The position numbers and the translations under genes are program-made. Below the pieces are notes generated by a model. It was not told the DNA's origin. It saw nothing but the letters and a program-made list of their open reading frames with translations, and did not search any database. Below, one piece after another: positions 1 to 11,312 of a stretch of 64,000 bases of DNA. The DNA comes from Meconema thalassinum (Eukaryota; Arthropoda; Insecta; Orthoptera; Tettigoniidae): positions 229,611,556-229,675,555 of the forward strand of contig OX336398.1 of NCBI GenBank assembly GCA_946902985.2. The letters run 5' to 3'. Within the stretch, counting starts at the first letter, position 1; each line of letters starts with the position of its first letter.

Positions 1-122
1 TGCGTAGCGGGAAGACGACACAAGTTCCTATGCTGAACAGGACCGTCTGTAATGAGAATTTAGAAATACCCTGTAACCTGTCACTAGTCACGGCGTTACG
101 AGAAGCGTTATTTGAATATGAA

Positions 123-770
123 TTTATTGATGTGTAACATCTTTCCCCTCAGTTGCTGTATATCTTATATGGGGGAGATTCTGAAAAATGAAACGGAAAT
201 GGAACGATGAAACGGAAATGGGACGGCAATGCAACGGAAACGATGAGCGCGCGCGGTGGCGGAGATTGGAAATGGGAAGGAAATGTGTAAGAGGAAACAT
301 CGCATACGGTTTACCTCAAGGCTTGGAGGCCCCATTAATGATATTCTTACAATAAATCATCTTCAAGTTTTCGTTGTTCGGTGTGAAAATATTCATTATA
401 TCATATTTGCTGAAAACAATTATGATTTATTAAATCTTCATACTTTTGCTGTATTCTTATTTAATGTAAGCATTCGAGGTACTGTCTGCCATGTGGCTAT
501 GTGGAATCTATATCGTATACAAAATTACTTCAAGGTTTGGAGGCCCCATTAAAGATAATCTTCCTACAATAAATCATCTTTAAGTTGTCGTTGTTTAATG
601 TGAAAATATTCATTATATCATATTTACTGAAAATCGGTCAGGATTTGGCACTACAGTTTTACAAGTAGTTATTTCAATGACCAACAGAGTTCACTGTTAA
701 CAAGGGAAAACATGTCACATGTTACACATCATATGCGACTACTGTATGGCTCACATTGTTTTTTATTATT
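123..770 (+). repeat. Dispersed repeat R1, copy 1
   Basis: Shares long blocks with 30956-31358 (same strand) and 23095-23555 (opposite strand). Common blocks are a purine-rich stretch followed by GAGCGCGCGCGGTGGCGGAG, then TGTGGCTATGTGGAAT, then GGTTTGGAGGCCCC, and finally ACATGTCACATGTTACACAT near the end. No protein is recognisable. The family is probably a non-autonomous DNA element, but I could not fix its ends. Confidence 0.55.
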
Positions 771-779
771 TCTCTTATA

Positions 780-1431
780 CAGGCCACTGGGGTACAAAGC
801 CTCTTTATGCAGCTCTCATCATTCAGAGGGAGGTCGAATACGATAAAATAAATGAAGAAAGAGAAAACATACTTAACCTAAACATTCAGTTGACAATAGA
901 AGTACTTGTTATTACATCTGTTCACCTAGATCATTATAATTATATAGCTGATAGATTACCATGAAAGGAGTGTTTTATCGCTCTGATGGGAAGTCCTGAA
1001 TACTGGTGCAATTTATATTTATTCCTGAGAATACTAGCTGAAATGAACCTTTTCATTTTTCAGTTCTATGATGAGGTATCTGGAGCATTTGTCCAATGTG
1101 TCTATGCACTGACTGCATGGGAGTTAGTGAGCAGTAAGTATAAGACGGAATTTTGAATTGTAGAATTCTATCACAGTCAGAGCCATAGCATACTGTCTTC
1201 ATTCTTTTAATTTTAGCCATCCAATCTGGACGTAAAATGGAGTTATATGAGACTCTCCTGGTACGTTGAGAACAAACCGAGAGTAAGCATTTTATATTCT
1301 TTGCAATTTTGTATTGAGGACCTCTCCTAGATCATGGTAAATAATAGATCCATAGTCAAAGATTGGTAATATCAAACTCTGTATCAGTCTCTTCCGTACA
1401 TTTTGCGGCAAAAAGAAGCAAGTTCGCCTAA
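780..1431. other. Stretch with nothing recognised
   Basis: No coding, repeat or RNA signal that I can support is seen between repeat R1 and the Helitron-like element. Confidence 0.5.
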
Positions 1432-2699
1432 TCTCTTATATAAAATCAAGTGACCTGACTGACTAACTGACTGACTGACTGACTCATCATCGCCCAGCCA
1501 AAACTATTAAAGTTAGAAACCTGAAATTTTGTGGGTATGTTCGTTGTAAGTCGAAAACGCCCACTAAGGAAGGATTTTTGGATATTCAGGTTCTAAAGGG
1601 GGTGTTAATGGGGTACACCTGCATTTCAATGAATAACAATATCTCCGGCTTGGTTTCATTGAGGGATGTGATACTCGGCTTATAAACTCACCATCAAAAA
1701 TAAGAAGACACGTGTCTGAGGGTTTTTCGATGTGTTGTATATTATGAGGTGAAAGGGGTGAAAAGTGGGGGTTGAAGGATTCTTATCGGAGCGTGTATCT
1801 CTTAAACGACATAGACGAGGAGTTTGAAACTCAGCGGAAAAAAAATCAGAATACAAAATAAGTAAATAGGTGTTTGACCGTTTTTTCATCAATCCAATTT
1901 AAGGGGCCCATGGGAAGGGGTGAATTTCTGGGGGGCAAAAAACAGGAAAAAAGTGTCATAACTGATTGACTGACTGACTCACTCATACAACTCAGGGGAG
2001 CAAAACTGCTTAAAAATAAGTAAATAGCTGTTCGACAGTTTTTTTTTTCATAAACCCAATTTAAGGGGTTCATGGGGAGGGGTGAAATTCTAAAAAAGAA
2101 AATTGAAAGAAAAAGTCCTGACTCACTCACCATCGCCCAGCCAAAATTATTGTAGTTAGAAACATGACATTTTGGGGGATATGATCATTGCATGTCAAAA
2201 CCGTCCACTAAGGGAGGATTTTCGGATATTCAGGTTCTAAAGGGGTCTTAAGGGGTTAAACCTGCATTTCATTGAATAACAATAACTCCCGATTGGTTTC
2301 ATTGGGGAATGTGATACTCGGCATATAAACTCATCATTAAAAATAAGAAGACATGTGTCTGAGGGTTTATCGATATGGTGTATATTATGAGGTGAAAGGG
2401 GTGAAAAGTGGGGGTTGAAGAATTCCTAACGGAGCGTGTATCACTTAAACGACATGAGCGAGGAGTTTGAAACTCAGCGGAAAAAAATCTGCTTAAAAAT
2501 AAGTAAATTGGTGTTCGACAGTTTTTTTTCCATAAATCAAATTTAACGGGTTCATGGGGAGGGGTGAAATTCTGAAGAAAAAACAAGATGTTCAGTAAAG
2601 AACATATAGCCTACTTTCTCCTAAATGCATGGGTATTGTTATAACTCTTTGTCCTTTTCAAGGAGTATGATTGAATGTTGGTTGTAGTAGCTTGTTGAA

Positions 2700-4260
2700 A
2701 TACAACGTGCTATAGGGATATTAAACATGAATATGAGGTGCCCTTTGCTAGTGCTAACTCTGTACCAAATTTCGTTCAATTCGGTTTCACCGTGTTTGAA
2801 TTGATAGGGGGAATCGATTTGCACACATACTTGGCCACCATCTGCAAACTATTGGGCTGATGTTCTTGCAGTTTGGTCAGAATATGTTTCCCACATAAAG
2901 ATATGGTGTTGCAAAATTTGGTAGAGATCGGATGGTTATGTTAGTCGTAATTTGATTTAAGCTTTAAACATTTGTGTGGCCGCCATTACGTTTCTGTCAA
3001 TATGGCGGCGAAATTAATCATGACACTGAGATGCCCTTTGCTAGTGCTATCTCTGTACAAAATCTCGTTCCATTCGGTTCCACCGTGTTCGAATTAATAG
3101 GGGGAATCCATTTTGACATAAGGATGGCCGCCATCCGCAAACTATTAGGCTAATAACCTATTAGATTGGCCAAAGGATGCTCCCTGCATAAAGGTATGTT
3201 GTTGCAAAGTTTGGTAGAGATCGGATGGTTAGGTTGGTCGTAATTTAACTTAAGCTTTGAACATTTGTGTGGCCGCCATTACGTTTCTGTCAATATGGCG
3301 GCGATATAAAACATGACACTGAGATGCCCTTTGCTATTGCCACCTCTGTACCAAATTTCGTTCCATTCGGTTTCACCATGTTTGAATTAATAGAGGGAAT
3401 TGATTTTGACACAAAGATGGCCGCCATCCGCAAACTATTAGGCTAATGACCTATTCATTTGGTCAAAGGATGCTTCCTCTATAAGGGTATGTTCTTGCAA
3501 AATTTGGTAGAGATCGGATGATTAGGTTAATCGTAGTATGATTTAAGCTTTGAACATTTGTGTGGCCGCCATTACATTTCCGTCAAGATGGCGGCGATGT
3601 AAAACATGACACTGACGTGCCTTTTATTAGTACTACCTCTGTACCAAATTTCGTTCCATTCGGTTGCACCTTGTTCGAATTAATAGGGGAATCGATGTTC
3701 ACACAAAGATGGCCGCCATCCGCAAACTATTACGCTGATGACCTATTAGTTTGGTCAAAGGATGCTCCCCCCATAAAGGTATGTTGTTGCAAAATTTGGT
3801 AGAGATCGGATGATTAGGTTTAGTCGTAATTTGATTTAAGCTTTGAACATTTGTGTGGCCGCCATTACGTTTCCGTCAAGATCGCGGCGATATAAAAGAT
3901 GACACTGAGGTGACTTTTGTTAGTACTACCTCTGTACCAAATTTCGTTCCATTCGGTTGCACCGTGTTTGAATTAATAGGGGGAATCTATTTTCACACAA
4001 AGATGGCCGCCATCCGCAAACTATTACGCTGATGACATATTGGTTTGGTCAAGGGATGCTCCCCCTTTAAGGGTAGGTTGTTGCAAAATTTGTGTAGAGA
4101 TCGGATGATTAGGTTAGTCGTAATTTAATTTAAGCTTTGAACATTTGTGTGGCCGCCATTACGTTTCCGTCAAGATGGCGGTGATATAAAAACATGACAC
4201 TGAGGTGTCCTTTGCTAGTGCTACCTTTGTACCAAATTTCGTTCAATTCGCATTCACCGT
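2700..4260 (+). repeat. Tandem array, about 293-bp unit, about 5 copies
   Basis: The anchor CCATCCGCAAACTATT (or a one- or two-base variant) starts near 2840, 3130, 3425, 3716 and 4011, giving a period of 292-294 bp. Each unit also carries GTGTGGCCGCCATTACGTTT and AAATTTCGTTCCATTCGG. Reading frames inside it are broken and not conserved between units, so this is not coding. Confidence 0.85.
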
Positions 4261-4295
4261 GTTCGAATTGATAGGGGGGGGACAGACATTCAGAG

Positions 4296-4404
4296 TACAC
4301 ACACTCACACACACACAGACACACACACACACAGACTCACACACACACATACACACACACACATACTCACACACACACATACACACACACAGACAGACAC
4401 ACTT
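4296..4404 (+). repeat. (CA)n microsatellite with CACACT/CACAGA variants
   Basis: Simple CA repeat that forms part of the 3' module of the hairpin-ended element. Confidence 0.9.
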
Positions 4405-5667
4405 TTTTTCGCCCTGTGTTGATCTCATAAGTCTACTTTCATTTTTTGCAAAAATCGAAAGTAGGCTAAAAATTGGAGAAAAAGTCCTGACTCACTCACT
4501 CACTCACTCACTCATCATCGCCCCAGCCAAAATATTTGAACTTGGAAACATTGAAATTTTGGGGATATGTTCGTTTGTATGTCATAACCGTTCACTATGG
4601 GAGGATTTTCGGATATTCAGGTTATAAAGGCGTCTTAAGGGGTTTAAACTTGCATTTTATTGAATAACAATATCTCCCGATTGGTTTCCTTGGGGGATGC
4701 AATACTCGGCATATAAACTCATCATTAAGAATAAGAAGACACATGTCTGAGGGGTTTTCGATGTAGTGTATATTATGAGGTGTATGTGTGAAAGTGGTGT
4801 ATGAATAATTCCTAACGGAGCAAGTATCTCTTAAAAGACAGAGGCAATAAAGTATGAAACTCAGGGGGGAAAAATATCTTGAAAAAAATAAGTAAATAGG
4901 TGGTCGACCGATTTTTCATAAATCCATTTTAGGGGGCCCATGGGGAGGGGTGAAATTCTGGGGAAAGAGGTCCACTGAGGAATGATTTTTGAATATTCAC
5001 TCATCATTCACCAGCCAAACCTATTGCAGTTAGAAACTTGAAATTTTGGGGATATGTTCGTTGTATGTCGAAAACGTCCACTAAGGATGGATTTTTGGAT
5101 ATTTCATGTTCTGAAGGGGTGTTAAGGGGGTTTAAACTTGCATTTCATTCATTAGCAATATCTCACGAGTTGTTTCATTTGGGGGATGTGATATTCGGCA
5201 TATAAATTAATCAATAAAGATACGCAGACATATGTCTAAGGGTTTATCGACATGTTTTATATTATCAGGTGAAAGGGGTGAAAATTGGGGGTTGAAGAAT
5301 TCTTAATGGAGCGTGTTTCATTTAAACGACATTAGCGAGAAGTTTGAAATTTAGCGGAAAAAATCAGCTTAAAAAAATAAGTAAATAGGTGTTCGACCGT
5401 ATCTTTTATAAATATCATTAAACGGGTTCATGGGGAGGGGTGAAATTCTCAAAAATAAATGAAAGACAATGTCCTGACTGACTCACTCACTCACCATCGC
5501 CCAGCCAAAATTATTGATGTTAGAAACATGAAATGTTGGGGTCATGTTCGTTGTATGTCGAAAACGTCCACTAAGGAAATATTTTTGGATATTCAGGTTC
5601 TGAAGGGGTGTGAAGGGGTTAAACGTGCATTTCAGTGAATAACAATATTTCATGAGTGGTTTCATTT

Positions 5668-5687
5668 GGGGGGGGGGGGGGGGGGGG
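5668..5687 (+). repeat. Poly-G run of 20
   Basis: Twenty consecutive G inside the Helitron-like unit. Neighbouring units have only 3 to 6 G at the matching place, so this is a slippage expansion or an assembly artefact. Confidence 0.9.
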
Positions 5688-6201
5688 TGATACTTGGCAT
5701 ATAAACTAATCATTAAAAATAAGCTGACACCTGTCTAATGGATTTTCGATGTGGTGTATATTATGAGTAAAGTGGGTGAAAAGTGGGAGTTGAAGGATTC
5801 CTAACGGAGCGTGCATCTCTTAAACGACATAGGTGAGGAGTTTGAAACTCAGAGGAAAACAATCAGCTTAATAAAACATAAATAATTAAATAAATAGGTG
5901 TCCGACCGTTTTTTTTTTTCATGAATCCAATTAAGGGGCCCATCGCGAGGGGTGAAATTCTGGAAGAAAACGTCCACTACGGAAGGTTTTTTGGATATTC
6001 ATTCTCATCGACCAACCAAAACTATTAAAGTTAGAATAATGATATTTTGGGGATTTGTTTGTTGTGTGACGGAAACGTCTACTAAGGAGGGGTTTTTGAA
6101 TATTCAGGTTCCAAAGGGGTGTTAACGGGGTTAAATCTGCATTTCATTGAATAACAATATGACACGACTATGACGCGAGCGAAGCCGCGGGTACCTGCTA
6201 G

Positions 6202-6734
6202 TATGATATAATGACGATGCAACCCTTTTCATAATCATGTTTGTGTGATCCTGCCACGTTAGCGTTACAAGAAACACGCGTTATTCGCCAAACCAGATAC
6301 TGACCGAAGGTAGGTGCGGTGTGTGTGTGTGTGGCGGTCAGTCGCTGTCAGTAAGGCGAGAGGTGCACTAAATTAGTGGTAATTCAACACGCTATTTGAC
6401 CAAGTTATTGAGGTGTTCACTGGAATCCTTTGATAGCACCATTCCACTGGTCGCGTGTGATAATTGCGTACGTTATATTAATGTGACCAGCAAATGAAGT
6501 CCCTTCTCATTCACTGGTCCACAGTCAGTGGCGTAAAAAATTATAGATCTGGCACGGGGTATCGTTCATCTTTCATCAACTGAAAACTTGGCAACACTGG
6601 AAATGTGATACACAAAGTCTGAGGACGGCAGGACGCCGCATAGGACTCAGGATTCACGTAAAAGTCAAGTTTACATTTCCTTATTGTATCATTTGAGTAT
6701 TGCCAACGTTAACAAGCTAACCACATTACAATAG
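6202..6734. other. Stretch with nothing recognised
   Basis: Only a short GT run near 6320 stands out. No gene or repeat family is supported. Confidence 0.5.
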
Positions 6735-7179
6735 CGGTGGCTTCGGTGGCGTAGTTGGTAATATGCTGAGCTTCTATGCCTAAGGTCATGGCTTCAAATC
6801 CATCCGAAAGCGTCGGAGGGTAAGTAAAGCCTGCGGCCCCATGTCATAAATTTATGGCATGAAGCCAAAATGTGTAGGCTGGAATTGATAACGCTCTGTT
6901 AGTTCCAAAGTTCGCTGCCCAGGTGCTGACTGTGAGGTCTTCTAGTAGTCAAGTTCACAGATAGGTGTCGTGGAAGGTAGCATTTGGTAGCGAGAGTAGG
7001 AACTACAGTACTTGAAATTATTTTCTGCAGTCCTTACTTGAATTAAAGCAGATAACACTCACTAATACAGTCATCACAATTAACACTGGTTATCAGACAG
7101 ATTCTACACACACCCAAAGTACACGGGGCTACATGACCGCGTTGTCGCAGCCCCTAAACTAAGAAACCAACCAACCAAG
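6735..7179 (+). mobile_element. SINE-A, copy 1 (tRNA-headed)
   Basis: The head GGCTTCGGTGGCGTAGTTGG resembles an A box, and GGCTTCAAATCC stands in for a B box, as in RNA polymerase III promoters. The body carries ACACCCAAAGTACACGGGGC and GTTGTCGCAGCCCC and ends in an (AACC)n tail. Copies at 9574, 12324, 15065, 21605 and 63003 share this layout. It is transcribed by Pol III and moved by a partner LINE, by family knowledge. Confidence 0.85.
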
Positions 7180-7404
7180 CACTGTTTACGTACTATGACC
7201 CCACAGCCTGATAATAACGCAACAACTATAGAAGTGCTTCAGACCAACTGAGCAATAATATCTGTAAATAAGATTGACAAGTTTTTACAAACAAAAATAT
7301 CAGCCGTATACATAATCGACGACATGCAGAGCTGGAAAATACGGACCCGAATCAATGGACTTGCTCTACTTGAACCGCATTATTGAACATCCAGGTCTGT
7401 GGCT

Positions 7405-7545
7405 TAGAAATAGTAATGCTATTGGTTTTACCTCCCTTTTAACTACTTTGGCTTCTAGAGACACAGGGGTGCCAAAATTTTGCCCCTAAGGGGATCATTA
7501 ACGTGCCAGTAAATATACGTGCACGATTGTGAATATCGAGTGATC
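7405..7545 (-). mobile_element. SINE-C fragment
   Basis: Matches the 3' half of SINE-C (TATTGGTTTTAC, GCTTCTAGAGACAC, GGGGTGCC, CGTGCCAGTAAAT), in the same orientation as the copy at 28657-28882. The tRNA-like head is missing. Confidence 0.75.
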
Positions 7546-7774
7546 ACTGATATTTTAGTTCCCTGTATGCGCTTTTGAATGCGATATTACAGGTGGACTA
7601 TAATGACGCCAGTTGTCGCCTCACCCCAGACTCATATGCAATCTCGTCCTTTTGTGTCGGTAGTGTAAGCATCCCAATTAATGTATTCTCCCCTCACCAA
7701 GCGACAAAATATCTCCATTGTGTCTGAGTTCTAACAGAAGCACCTAGGAGGTGAGGTTTAGATTCTATGTTTAA

Positions 7775-8655
7775 CCCTTGAGAACTGGCGTTAATAAATA
7801 TTAGACGAGGACTCGCGATGGGTCATTTTGACCCACAGTGTGTCACTCCCTTTTTGTCGTAGTCGTACGGATTTTAATAAAGTAATGTTACACCTGGTGT
7901 CTTCCTATGATCTATTCCCAGAGGTTTATTTATACTTTTCAAATTTAACAAGCAGAGAAATGTCAATAATTTTCGTAACTGTAAAATTTAATTCGCACAT
8001 GCTTTAAGGGCCTCAGTCCAAGCAACCTAGTTATGAGATAAAGGAAAAAAGCTGTGTCTATGCAATGGATTGAGAACCTTTTAGCGCATGTTAAGAATTT
8101 GCCTAGCTATTATTAGGTAACGCACGCGAGTGACTCAAACCCTTTTAACATAGATGGTTGAAGCTAGCCTATATCAAGCGATTTGCATGCTTAACTCAGT
8201 TTGCTTTTTTTTTTTTTTTTTTTTTTGTAACTGAGGTCCTTTTAGCATGTTCCAATTATTGGCCTCGATATAGCGGCAAAGAAGTCATTTCAATTTTGTT
8301 AGAACAAAGGAGCTGATGACTATGGATTCCCTAAACTCTAATCATGTATCAACAAGAACGTGAGCTTTGTGATTGTACTGCACCAAAAATAGGTGGATCA
8401 TCCCCCTTATTTCTTACAGATTGTCCCTGGTAACGTAAGCCGAAAATTGTCTCGCGAGGACTGGCGCCATGGGTAAATCTGACCCGACCGTAAATAATAT
8501 AGAGATAACTTGAGTGTTTTAAACGTTATGGACATGTTTCTTTAGCAGGGCGAAGTTCAAGGCTAGGAAGGAAGGTACAGGAAACAAGGGTTGACCAAAA
8601 CGAAAATGTAGAACATTATTTAAGCCACGGGTCAAAAATACCCATGCGCCAGTCC
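7775..8655 (+). mobile_element. piggyBac-type non-autonomous element, copy 1
   Basis: Starts after TTAA (7771-7774) with CCCTTGAGAACTGGCG and ends at CATGCGCCAGTCC; the last bases and the right TTAA are lost or diverged. Two further copies lie at 38865-40398 and 53748-55694. A motif close to GAGGACTGGCGC followed by a GGGTCA..TGACCC-like palindrome occurs near the start, near 8455 and, inverted, at the end. TTAA plus C-rich ends suggest mobilisation by a piggyBac-type transposase. No coding capacity. Confidence 0.65.
8205..8226 (+). repeat. Poly-T run of 22
   Basis: Uninterrupted T run inside the copy-1 piggyBac-type element. It could mark a small retroposed tail but has no recognisable body. 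Confidence 0.85.
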
Positions 8656-9330
8656 AATTTCAAATTCAGAGGTGTGGAAACAGAGAAGTCCGTAATTTTA
8701 ACTGATAATAGGGGATCATGGAGGTGTCTTGTTCGCAAACAGAGGCTTGCAGACTAGACTTAAATGCAAAACAGTCTCAAGGGGAAATGAATGAACAAGG
8801 CTAACAGCTTACAAAAGTATGTCAATAGCATTTTTTTAAGAGTACTCCAAGGTGAACTCAGGCTCGTTGCTAATGACTAGTGTGTAATTAGTGTATGATA
8901 GAGCATTGAGGCCTTAAGCGCTGTTATTGATCGTTAGTGTGACATAAACAATATTCCCAAGTGACGACACACCACTCACGTGGATAATTGCCACTAACTT
9001 CTTGCATTATTTATGTGACAACGATATGTAATTAACGTTCACGTCAACAACAGTGGCTTATGAAACACCAGCTGCCTGAATTCTTCCACTGAAAGTCACA
9101 TGAACACCCTTAAAGTGAAACTATTACCCCGTGATATGTTGGGATAGTGGGGGGTGTCGGCTAGGTGGGTACCGATACAGCTCGTCCCTGAACACAAGAC
9201 TGCGAGAATGCCGATAATTAGTCTCGAACACTTGTGGATGTACGAGGTACGAGGATCATCACAGATGATGAGACTTTATTCTCAAGATTAGGGAAAGGTT
9301 TCTATTCCTATTATAAGTATTGCGCATAAT
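8656..9330. other. Stretch with nothing recognised
   Basis: AT-rich, without a supported gene or repeat. Confidence 0.5.
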
Positions 9331-9520
9331 AACTGGGATCAAAATCTGCTTGTCCTTGTTGACATGGTAACTAATTGTCGATACAACTCGGTTCAACAAC
9401 TGGGATCTAAGTCTGATTGCCATTGTTGCCATGGTAACTAGTTGTCGATACAACACGATTCAACAACTGGGATCTAAGTCTGTTTGCCATTGTTGCCATG
9501 GTAACTAATTGTCTGAAATT
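9331..9520 (+). repeat. 67-bp tandem repeat, 3 copies, each with a palindrome
   Basis: AACTGGGATC starts at 9331, 9398 and 9465, exactly 67 bp apart. Each unit carries a 14-bp palindrome of the form GTTGMCATGGTAAC at 9358, 9425 and 9492. This is the shape of an RFX X-box half-site pair. Whether RFX binds is not known. Confidence 0.85.
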
Positions 9521-10032
9521 AGATCACGCTAATTCAAATAGATATATCACAGATATATATTAAAATTTTAGCAGGCGGCTTCGGTGGCGTAGTTGGTAGC
9601 ATGCTGACCCTCTATGCCCAAGGTTCAAACCTTGCCAAATTCTTCGGTTTTTTTAAGAGCGTTACAGATCCTTCAGTATGCCTTCCTTCGGAGGGAAGTA
9701 AAGCCGGCGGTCCCATGTCATAGATTTAAGGCATAAAAAAGAACCTTCCACAAACTACACTTGTGTGAAGCCAAAATTTGTAGGTTAGAATTGATAACGC
9801 TATATTAGTTCCAACGTTTGCCGCCAGGTGCTGACTGCGATGCCATCTGGTAACCAAGTCCGATAGTTAGATGTAGTGGACGGTAGCATTCGGTAGCAAG
9901 AGTAGGAACTACTTGAAATTATCGTCTGCTCTCCTTACTTGAATTAAAACAGATAACACACACTAATAATGCCATCAAAATTAACACCGGTTATCAGACA
10001 GATTCTATACACACCCAAAGTACACTGGGCTA

Positions 10033-10418
10033 ATTATAATAATAATTGCGTATGGCCTCGGGTGCCGGGTGCAAGCTTTGTAATTTGACACCCAGAGGTT
10101 AGCTTGCATGTCGAATTTCGTTGTTCATTGAATCACTATGAAAGTCAAGGAGGTTAGATATCTAAGGTCCTTGAACACTACAGCGCTTTCTAGTAGAGAA
10201 ATGAGGAACTTTGTGTTGGCGGAAACTCCCGAGATTAATTTTGCCATTATGAACATGGCCTACTGAATTCAAATGGGTTCTTTGACATGCCAACATCGTA
10301 TGACATGCGTGTCGTATTTTTGCCGTCTTTCAAAAATCACTTACCTCGGCCAGGAGCGAACCTGCAATTTTTGGGTTAATAGACCGACACGCTATCCACT
10401 CACCCACCGTGGCAAGCT
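10033..10418 (-). mobile_element. SINE-B, copy 1, nested in SINE-A
   Basis: Reverse orientation: the tRNA-like head (GCCACGGTGGGTGAGTGGATAG in its complement, with an A-box look) is at the right end and the tail at the left. It is flanked by the 12-bp target duplication TACACTGGGCTA (10021-10032) and TACATGGGGCTA (10419-10430). Other copies are at 25580 and 49083. Confidence 0.9.
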
Positions 10419-10458
10419 TACATGGGGCTACATGACCGCGTTTTCGCAGCCCCTAAAC

Positions 10459-10775
10459 CAGTGGTTCTGAACCCGTAGAAGTCTGAGAACCACTCAGCCT
10501 GAAATTGAATCGTGTTCGGACCCCACCTCCCTCCCCCCTCTCTCCCCCCAATATACCTAATCAGTTGTAACCCTCCCTCAATAACACTTATTTTAAAGAT
10601 ATTTCAATTCAAAATCTGATAGACATCGCCGCGAATACATTCGGACGATTCTCGTTCAACGCACACAGTTTTCGAAATCCCCATTTATTGGCCACTTTTT
10701 TATACGTGCTGGTGGACCCTTTTCTCCCGCGGACCACTCCCGAGGCACTCGCGGACCACCGGTTAATAACCACTG
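10459..10775. mobile_element. hAT-type MITE (317 bp)
   Basis: Terminal inverted repeats CAGTGGTTCTGAACC and, at the right, GGTTAATAACCACTG, flanked by a perfect 8-bp duplication CCCTAAAC (10451-10458 and 10776-10783). An 8-bp duplication and CAGTGG ends are typical of the hAT superfamily. Non-coding; internally has a C-rich tract and GCGGACCAC repeats. Confidence 0.92.
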
Positions 10776-10804
10776 CCCTAAACTAAGGAACCAACCAACC
10801 AAAA

Positions 10805-11304
10805 TTTTTGCCTACCAAATTTTACTTGTAAGTTATTTTGACATTAATTCCATGAAACGTCAAACATCAACATCGGTGGTAACTTGATGAAAACACATCC
10901 ATTCTTTTTCATTTTGTTCTGACAATCTGTTTTCTCACTTTCATGTGAAACAAATGTTTGAAAAATACACTCGTATATTGAACGTGGTCTCAGACGAGAA
11001 GATAGTTGCAAATGGCGGTCTACATCGGGCTGTGTGATAACTGGATACTATATATTATGTGGAAAGCATTGCTCTAGTGGACCACGAAATCAACACTGTT
11101 AAGCAATACTCGATGAGGCGTACATTTAACAAAAGAAACTTGGAATCCCGCTCGCAGTTTGTTCAATGCCATTGTAACGATCGAGGTGGCAGTGTGTGCG
11201 AGGAATCACATCAGTCATTGCACGGTCGCGCGTCATTACCCACAGTGGCGTTGCTATGACTACAGAAAACAGCTGAGCTTGGCTCTGTAGGAGGCCCTGG
11301 ATTG
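10805..11304. other. Stretch with nothing recognised
   Basis: Between the SINE-A tail and the hAT element. No supported gene or repeat. Confidence 0.45.
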
Positions 11305-11312
11305 CTCATAAC

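Larger units (their letters stand above)
2596..4473 (+). mobile_element. Hairpin-ended element, copy D (with 293-bp tandem array)
   Basis: Begins close to AGCCTACTTTCTCC and ends in a stem-loop, AGTCTACTTTC...GAAAGTAGGCT, followed by AAAAAT. The 3' module is shared with copies at 31360-32350, 38884-39904 and 42913-44347: TTGATAGGGGG, then a CA/CAGA microsatellite, then CTCATAAGTCTACTTT and the hairpin. It interrupts the Helitron-like unit: GGTGAAATTCT lies on the left and GAGAAAAAGTCCTGAC on the right, which are joined in the uninterrupted unit near 2090. No open frame of transposase type is seen. Confidence 0.55.
1432..6201 (+). mobile_element. Helitron-like non-autonomous element with tandem internal units
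   Basis: The segment starts TCTCTTATATAA after an A and ends in a CG-rich hairpin (CGCGAGCGAAGCCGCG) followed by CTGCTAG and then T. Helitrons typically begin TC, end in a hairpin plus CTRR, and insert between A and T, so the termini fit. The body is made of diverged copies of a unit of roughly 490 bp, each with CATCGCCCAGCCAAA, TTGGGGATATGTTCGTTG and AACGGAGCGTGTATC, preceded by CTGACTGACT runs near 1450, 2115, 4480 and 5480. No Rep/helicase is encoded, so it would be non-autonomous. The hairpin-ended element at 2596-4473 is inserted inside it. The family call rests on termini only. Confidence 0.5.
9574..10804 (+). mobile_element. SINE-A, copy 2, split by two later insertions
   Basis: The head GGCGGCTTCGGTGGCG is at 9574 and the (AACC)n tail ends near 10804. 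The body is interrupted by SINE-B (10033-10418) and by a hAT MITE (10459-10775). Removing these and one target copy each restores the usual SINE-A 3' half. The B-box region is slightly altered. Confidence 0.9.

Noticed and set aside
4205..4627. 140-codon frame with His-Thr repeats
   Set aside because: Translation of the (CA)n microsatellite and flanking non-coding repeat.
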